A DNA stretch of 53,128 nt from Oceanospirillaceae bacterium (GTDB lineage: Bacteria; Pseudomonadota; Gammaproteobacteria; Pseudomonadales; Oceanobacteraceae). The notes beneath the pieces were generated by a model. It saw nothing but the letters and a program-made list of their open reading frames with translations. It ran no database searches and was not told where the DNA came from. The position numbers were made by a program, and so were the translations under genes. The stretch spans positions 1 through 53,128 of the forward strand of contig PBNY01000036.1 in NCBI GenBank assembly GCA_002723385.1, read 5' to 3'. Shown here piece by piece: positions 50,132-53,128 of the stretch (position 1 is the stretch's first letter; each line of letters starts with the position of its first letter).

Positions 50132-51397
50132 TCAGGAAGCCTTGGCAACCGAGGAATTCATCACGTTGTCGATGCAGTCTTCCAGAATGCTCAGACCCTG
50201 TTCCAGGGTGCCTTCTTCAATGGTCAGCGGTGCCAGTACCTTGACGACCTGACCGTCAGAGCCACTGGTTTCGATGACCAGCCCCTGTTTGAACGCCTCT
50301 TCAGTGATCGCAGAAGCGATGTCGCCGTTGGCAAATTCCAGACCTTGCATGATGCCCCGGCCCTTATGGTGAACACCTTGGCCATGATGAGCCTGAATCG
50401 ATTTCAGGCGCTTGCGCAGTACGGATGCCTTGTGCTGAACCTGATTGGAAAATTCACCGTCGGCCCAGTAGGTTTCCAGCGCCTGTCGGGCGGTGACAAA
50501 GGCGTGGTTATTGCCTCGGAAAGTGCCGTTGTGCTCACCCGGCTGCCAGGTATCCAGCTTTTCTTTCAGCAGCACAATGGCCATGGGCAGACCATAGCCG
50601 CCCAGAGACTTGGACAAGGTAATGATGTCTGGCTGGATGTCGAATTCTTCGAAGCTGAAGAAGGTACCGCTGCGACCACAGCCCGCCTGAATATCGTCAA
50701 CGATTAAAAGCATGTCATGGCGGCGACACAGTGTTTGCAGGCCACGCATCCATTCGGCGCTGGCGGCGTTCAGACCACCTTCGCCCTGAATACATTCAAC
50801 AATCACGGCGGCGGGCTTGCCCAGACCGGAAGAGCCATCGTTCAGCGCTTTTTCAAAATAATGCAGCGTGTTGAAGTCGCCGAGGTAACCGTCATACGGC
50901 ATGAACTGAACCCCCGGCAATGGCATGCCGATGGCGTTCTTGTAGTAACTGTTGGCGGTAACGGCAGCGGAACCCTGGGTCACGCCGTGGAAACCATTGG
51001 TGAATGACACGATGGTCTGGCGACCCGTGTTCATACGTGCGAGTTTCAGCGCGGCTTCGACGGCGTTGGTACCGGTCGGGCCTGTGAACTGAACTTTGTA
51101 GTTCATGCCGCGTGGCTTGAGGATCAACTGCTGGAAGGATTCCAGAAAGGCACGTTTGGCATCGGTGTGCATGTCCAGGCCATGAGTCACACCATCGTTT
51201 TCGATGTAATCGATCAGAGCCTGTTTGAATGCCGGGTTGTTGTGACCGTAGTTGAGGGTGCCAGCGCCGCCAAGAAAGTCGATGTAGGACTTGCCTTGTT
51301 CATCAAACAGTGTGGCATTGCGTGCCTGTGTGAAAACAACCGGGAAGGCACGGCAGTAGCCGCGTACGTTGGATTCGATCTGCGAGAAAATATCCAT
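50132..51397 (-). CDS. ectB: Diaminobutyrate-2-oxoglutarate transaminase
   Basis: EctB transfers an amino group from glutamate to aspartate semialdehyde to give diaminobutyrate. The ATG at 51397 gives 421 residues. The class III aminotransferase has the PLP lysine K263 in [11 protein letters not shown] and the Asp pair D234-D235 in [13 protein letters not shown]. It lies 19 nt after ectA. Only ectC and ask are separated from it by hairpins. Confidence 0.96.
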   Translation of the reverse strand: MDIFSQIESNVRGYCRAFPVVFTQARNATLFDEQGKSYIDFLGGAGTLNYGHNNPAFKQALIDYIENDGVTHGLDMHTDAKRAFLESFQQLILKPRGMNYKVQFTGPTGTNAVEAALKLARMNTGRQTIVSFTNGFHGVTQGSAAVTANSYYKNAIGMPLPGVQFMPYDGYLGDFNTLHYFEKALNDGSSGLGKPAAVIVECIQGEGGLNAASAEWMRGLQTLCRRHDMLLIVDDIQAGCGRSGTFFSFEEFDIQPDIITLSKSLGGYGLPMAIVLLKEKLDTWQPGEHNGTFRGNNHAFVTARQALETYWADGEFSNQVQHKASVLRKRLKSIQAHHGQGVHHKGRGIMQGLEFANGDIASAITEEAFKQGLVIETSGSDGQVVKVLAPLTIEEGTLEQGLSILEDCIDNVMNSSVAKAS

Positions 51398-51416
51398 AAA
51401 CAGGGGACTCCAGTAA

Positions 51417-51944
51417 TCAGAAAGGAAACGGTCCGATCTGGACCAGAAATTCGGTGTCGTGCTTGCCGTCGAGGTGCTGGTCACGTTCAAACAGTACGTC
51501 ACTGTTGAACGGAGCATCGAATTGCTCGGCTATTCGGCGGAAAGTGTTCCAGGAAGCAGCATTGCTTTCGGTGATGCTGGTGTGGAGGAAACGGATGTCG
51601 TCCTGCTGACGTTTGATCAAAGACGAAAGCATTCGGGTAGCCAGACCGCTACCGCGCACGTCAGGAGCAACCGCAACCTGCCAGACAAACAGTGTGTCCG
51701 GTTGTTCAGGCAGCCGGTATCCGGAGATAAACCCTACCGTTTTTCCATTGAGCTCTGCCAATAAGGCCGTGTCAGAAAAGTGAAAACACTGCAGAATGTT
51801 ACAGTAAAGTGAATTGACGTCTAATGGTTTGCAGGTGGCAACCAGATGATGAACTGAAGCACCATCAAGCGTGGTTGGCTTTCTGAACAGGATTTTTTCG
51901 GATATATCGGGGGATTTAAGAGGGTCAAGGAGACCTTGAGTCAT
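51417..51944 (-). CDS. ectA: Diaminobutyrate N-acetyltransferase
   Basis: EctA acetylates the gamma-amino group of diaminobutyrate. The GNAT-fold protein has the ectoine-specific segments CKPLDVNSLYCNILQCFHF, WQVAVAPDVRGSGLA (acetyl-CoA motif) and FDAPFNSDVLF. An ATG at 51944 (175 residues) is chosen; an ATG at 51971 would add nine residues, and neither has a clear ribosome binding site. It starts the ectABC-ask operon. Confidence 0.94.
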   Translation of the reverse strand: MTQGLLDPLKSPDISEKILFRKPTTLDGASVHHLVATCKPLDVNSLYCNILQCFHFSDTALLAELNGKTVGFISGYRLPEQPDTLFVWQVAVAPDVRGSGLATRMLSSLIKRQQDDIRFLHTSITESNAASWNTFRRIAEQFDAPFNSDVLFERDQHLDGKHDTEFLVQIGPFPF

Positions 51945-52019
51945 TTTTGTACAGAAATCGGGTACTGGCATCGCTGCTGATGACCATTTCGAATCTGTTA
52001 TTTGTTTAGAGGTGTAATT

Positions 52020-52048
52020 AAAATACCAATTGTCCCAAATGTTTACAA
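52020..52048 (-). promoter_or_regulatory. Probable ectA promoter with overlapping operator repeat
   Basis: On the minus strand TTGTAA (52048-52043) and TATTTT (52025-52020) are separated by 17 nt and face ectA. An inverted repeat ATTGTCCCAA (52029-52038) and TTGGACAAAT (52064-52073) surrounds the -35, with one arm inside the spacer. The divergent MarR gene begins 60 nt beyond. This fits repression of ectABC by that regulator, as known for EctR in other halophiles. Confidence 0.65.
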
Positions 52049-52132
52049 CTCTAAATAAATATCTTGGACAAATGCGTCACATTCACCTGGTAGTTTCAAT
52101 GCATCGAAAACCCCGGTATTGGGGTAGACTGG

Positions 52133-52663
52133 ATGCCAATTTTTCCAGTACAGATCACTTTGATGAAGCGATACGACGAAGTGCTGGTGGCTTTGAGACG
52201 AATCATTCGGGCCACGGATTTGCACTCCAAACAACTCAGCAAAACCTCGGGGCTGACGGCTCCCCAGTTATTGATTCTGCAGACCTTGCGGCAACACGAA
52301 GCCCTGACAGTCGGGGAAGTTGCCAGACATGTCAGTCTGTCCCAGGCGACCGTTACGACCATCATTGACCGGCTGGAGAAACGCGGGTATGTGGTGCGTG
52401 AACGCAGTACTGTGGATAAACGGAAAGTCTATGTTTCCCTGACGGACGAAGCCGGGAGAATTCTGCTGGATGCCCCGAAACCACTGCAGGACAGCTTTAT
52501 CAACCAGTTCCAGGATCTGCATGACTGGGAGCAAAGTATGATCCTGGCGTCTCTTGAACGTGTGGCGCATATGATGGATGCTCAGCATATTGATGCATCG
52601 CCCGTGCTGGACGTTGGGGCACTGGACCGAACCCATGGTGACAACCCAACGCCAAATCCCTGA
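52133..52663 (+). CDS. MarR-family regulator divergent from ectoine genes (EctR-like)
   Basis: A 176-residue winged-helix protein. The DNA-binding part (about 50-110) contains VGEVARHVSLSQATVTTIIDRLEKRGYVVRERSTVDKRK (parts), the MarR recognition helix and wing. It is divergent from ectA, like EctR1, which represses ectoine synthesis in methylotrophs, and CosR in marine bacteria. The ATG at 52133 has GGGG 8 nt upstream; an ATG at 52163 (MKRYDEVLVALRR) would better match short relatives. The likely operator is the inverted repeat at 52029-52073. Confidence 0.88.
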   Translation: MPIFPVQITLMKRYDEVLVALRRIIRATDLHSKQLSKTSGLTAPQLLILQTLRQHEALTVGEVARHVSLSQATVTTIIDRLEKRGYVVRERSTVDKRKVYVSLTDEAGRILLDAPKPLQDSFINQFQDLHDWEQSMILASLERVAHMMDAQHIDASPVLDVGALDRTHGDNPTPNP

Positions 52664-52808
52664 GCTTGTGCAAAGTCGTCAGTGTTAGCCTTTCGGCCAC
52701 CACTTCAAGGGCTGTCCCGTATTGCCCCAGGCGGTTCATACACTTGTCACGGGAGATGTGATACTTCAAGGCACTCAGGTTTTTTACCCACCAGGATGGA
52801 GAACACCC

Positions 52809-53128
52809 ATGACCGAAGTAGTGATTGTTGCAGCAACCCGTACCGCCATTGGCTCTTTTGGCGGCTCTCTGGCATCCGTATCCGCCGTGGATCTCGGTGC
52901 TTGCGTTATCAGCTCCCTGATGGAGAAAACCGGCGTTGCCGCTGACAAGGTAGACGAAGTCATTTTGGGCCACGTTCTGACTGCCGCTTGTGGTCAGAAC
53001 ACTGCACGTCAGGCCACAATCAAGGCCGGTCTGGCTGATACGACCCCTGCCCTGACCATCAACAAGGTATGTGGTTCCGGTCTGAAAGCTCTGCACCTGG
53101 CCGCTCAGGCAATCGCTTGTGGCGATGC
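52809..53128 (+). CDS. Acetyl-CoA C-acetyltransferase, N-terminal part (cut by window edge)
   Basis: A thiolase that condenses or cleaves acetoacetyl-CoA. Only the first 106 residues are present. They start [21 protein letters not shown] and contain the nucleophilic Cys88 in [20 protein letters not shown] lies before the ATG at 52809. The 145-nt gap from the MarR gene has no evident function. Biosynthetic or degradative role cannot be told without the rest. Confidence 0.92.
   Translation, partial: MTEVVIVAATRTAIGSFGGSLASVSAVDLGACVISSLMEKTGVAADKVDEVILGHVLTAACGQNTARQATIKAGLADTTPALTINKVCGSGLKALHLAAQAIACGD

Overview
The window is 53 kb of chromosome around the replication origin of a gammaproteobacterium. 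The evidence is the order gyrB-recF-dnaN-dnaA | rpmH-rnpA-yidD-yidC-mnmE ... mnmG-rsmG-parA-parB-atpIBEFHAGDC, the ubiE-ubiJ-ubiB-hisI-hisE-tatABC block, the metX-metW pair and pilT/pilU. An ectoine operon with its own aspartokinase and a divergent MarR regulator points to a marine or halotolerant member, most likely Oceanospirillales- or Pseudomonadales-like. Genus cannot be fixed from the sequence alone.

Layout. 1-4860 (minus): the gyrB 5' part, recF, dnaN and dnaA, with a perfect parS palindrome inside the end of recF. 4861-5328: candidate oriC with six DnaA-box-like sites and an A+T-rich flank. 5329-9299 (plus): rpmH, rnpA, yidD, yidC and mnmE. 9300-11551: an accessory interval with a TetR regulator, an unrecognised lipoprotein and a 637-nt non-coding stretch holding a second DnaA-box cluster. 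11552-15971: mnmG, rsmG, parA and parB. 16107-23290: the complete ATP synthase operon from a consensus promoter to a terminator, with intercistronic hairpins. 23384-26872: a molybdenum cofactor operon (moaA-mobA-moaB-moaC-moaD-moaE) behind a structured leader that may be a Moco riboswitch. 26904-29527: a small membrane methyltransferase facing pilT-pilU. 29638-31872: yggS, proC and yggT. 32004-37599: ubiquinone, histidine and Tat genes. 37665-42402: metX, metW, a DUF4426 protein, rdgB, a ZapB-like coiled-coil protein and hemW. 42404-48072 (minus): three envelope genes (a beta-barrel, a 1149-aa lipoprotein and a TPR membrane protein). 48069-51944 (minus): ectA-ectB-ectC-ask. 52133 to the end (plus): the MarR regulator and the start of a thiolase.

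How the parts fit. ParA, ParB and parS with the candidate oriC form the origin-segregation module. RnpA, YidD and YidC couple ribosome/RNA processing to membrane protein insertion, and YidC inserts ATP synthase subunits encoded 10 kb away. The Ect enzymes convert aspartate semialdehyde to ectoine, and the dedicated aspartokinase feeds them. The MarR protein probably represses through an inverted repeat in the ectA promoter.

The window is mostly conserved core genome. No tRNA, rRNA, IS element, phage or CRISPR was seen. The most interesting unexplained items are the TPR membrane protein translationally coupled to the ectoine operon, paired intercistronic hairpins in the ect and atp operons, a hairpin burying the ubiE ribosome binding site, the candidate Moco riboswitch, and the second DnaA-box cluster before mnmG.
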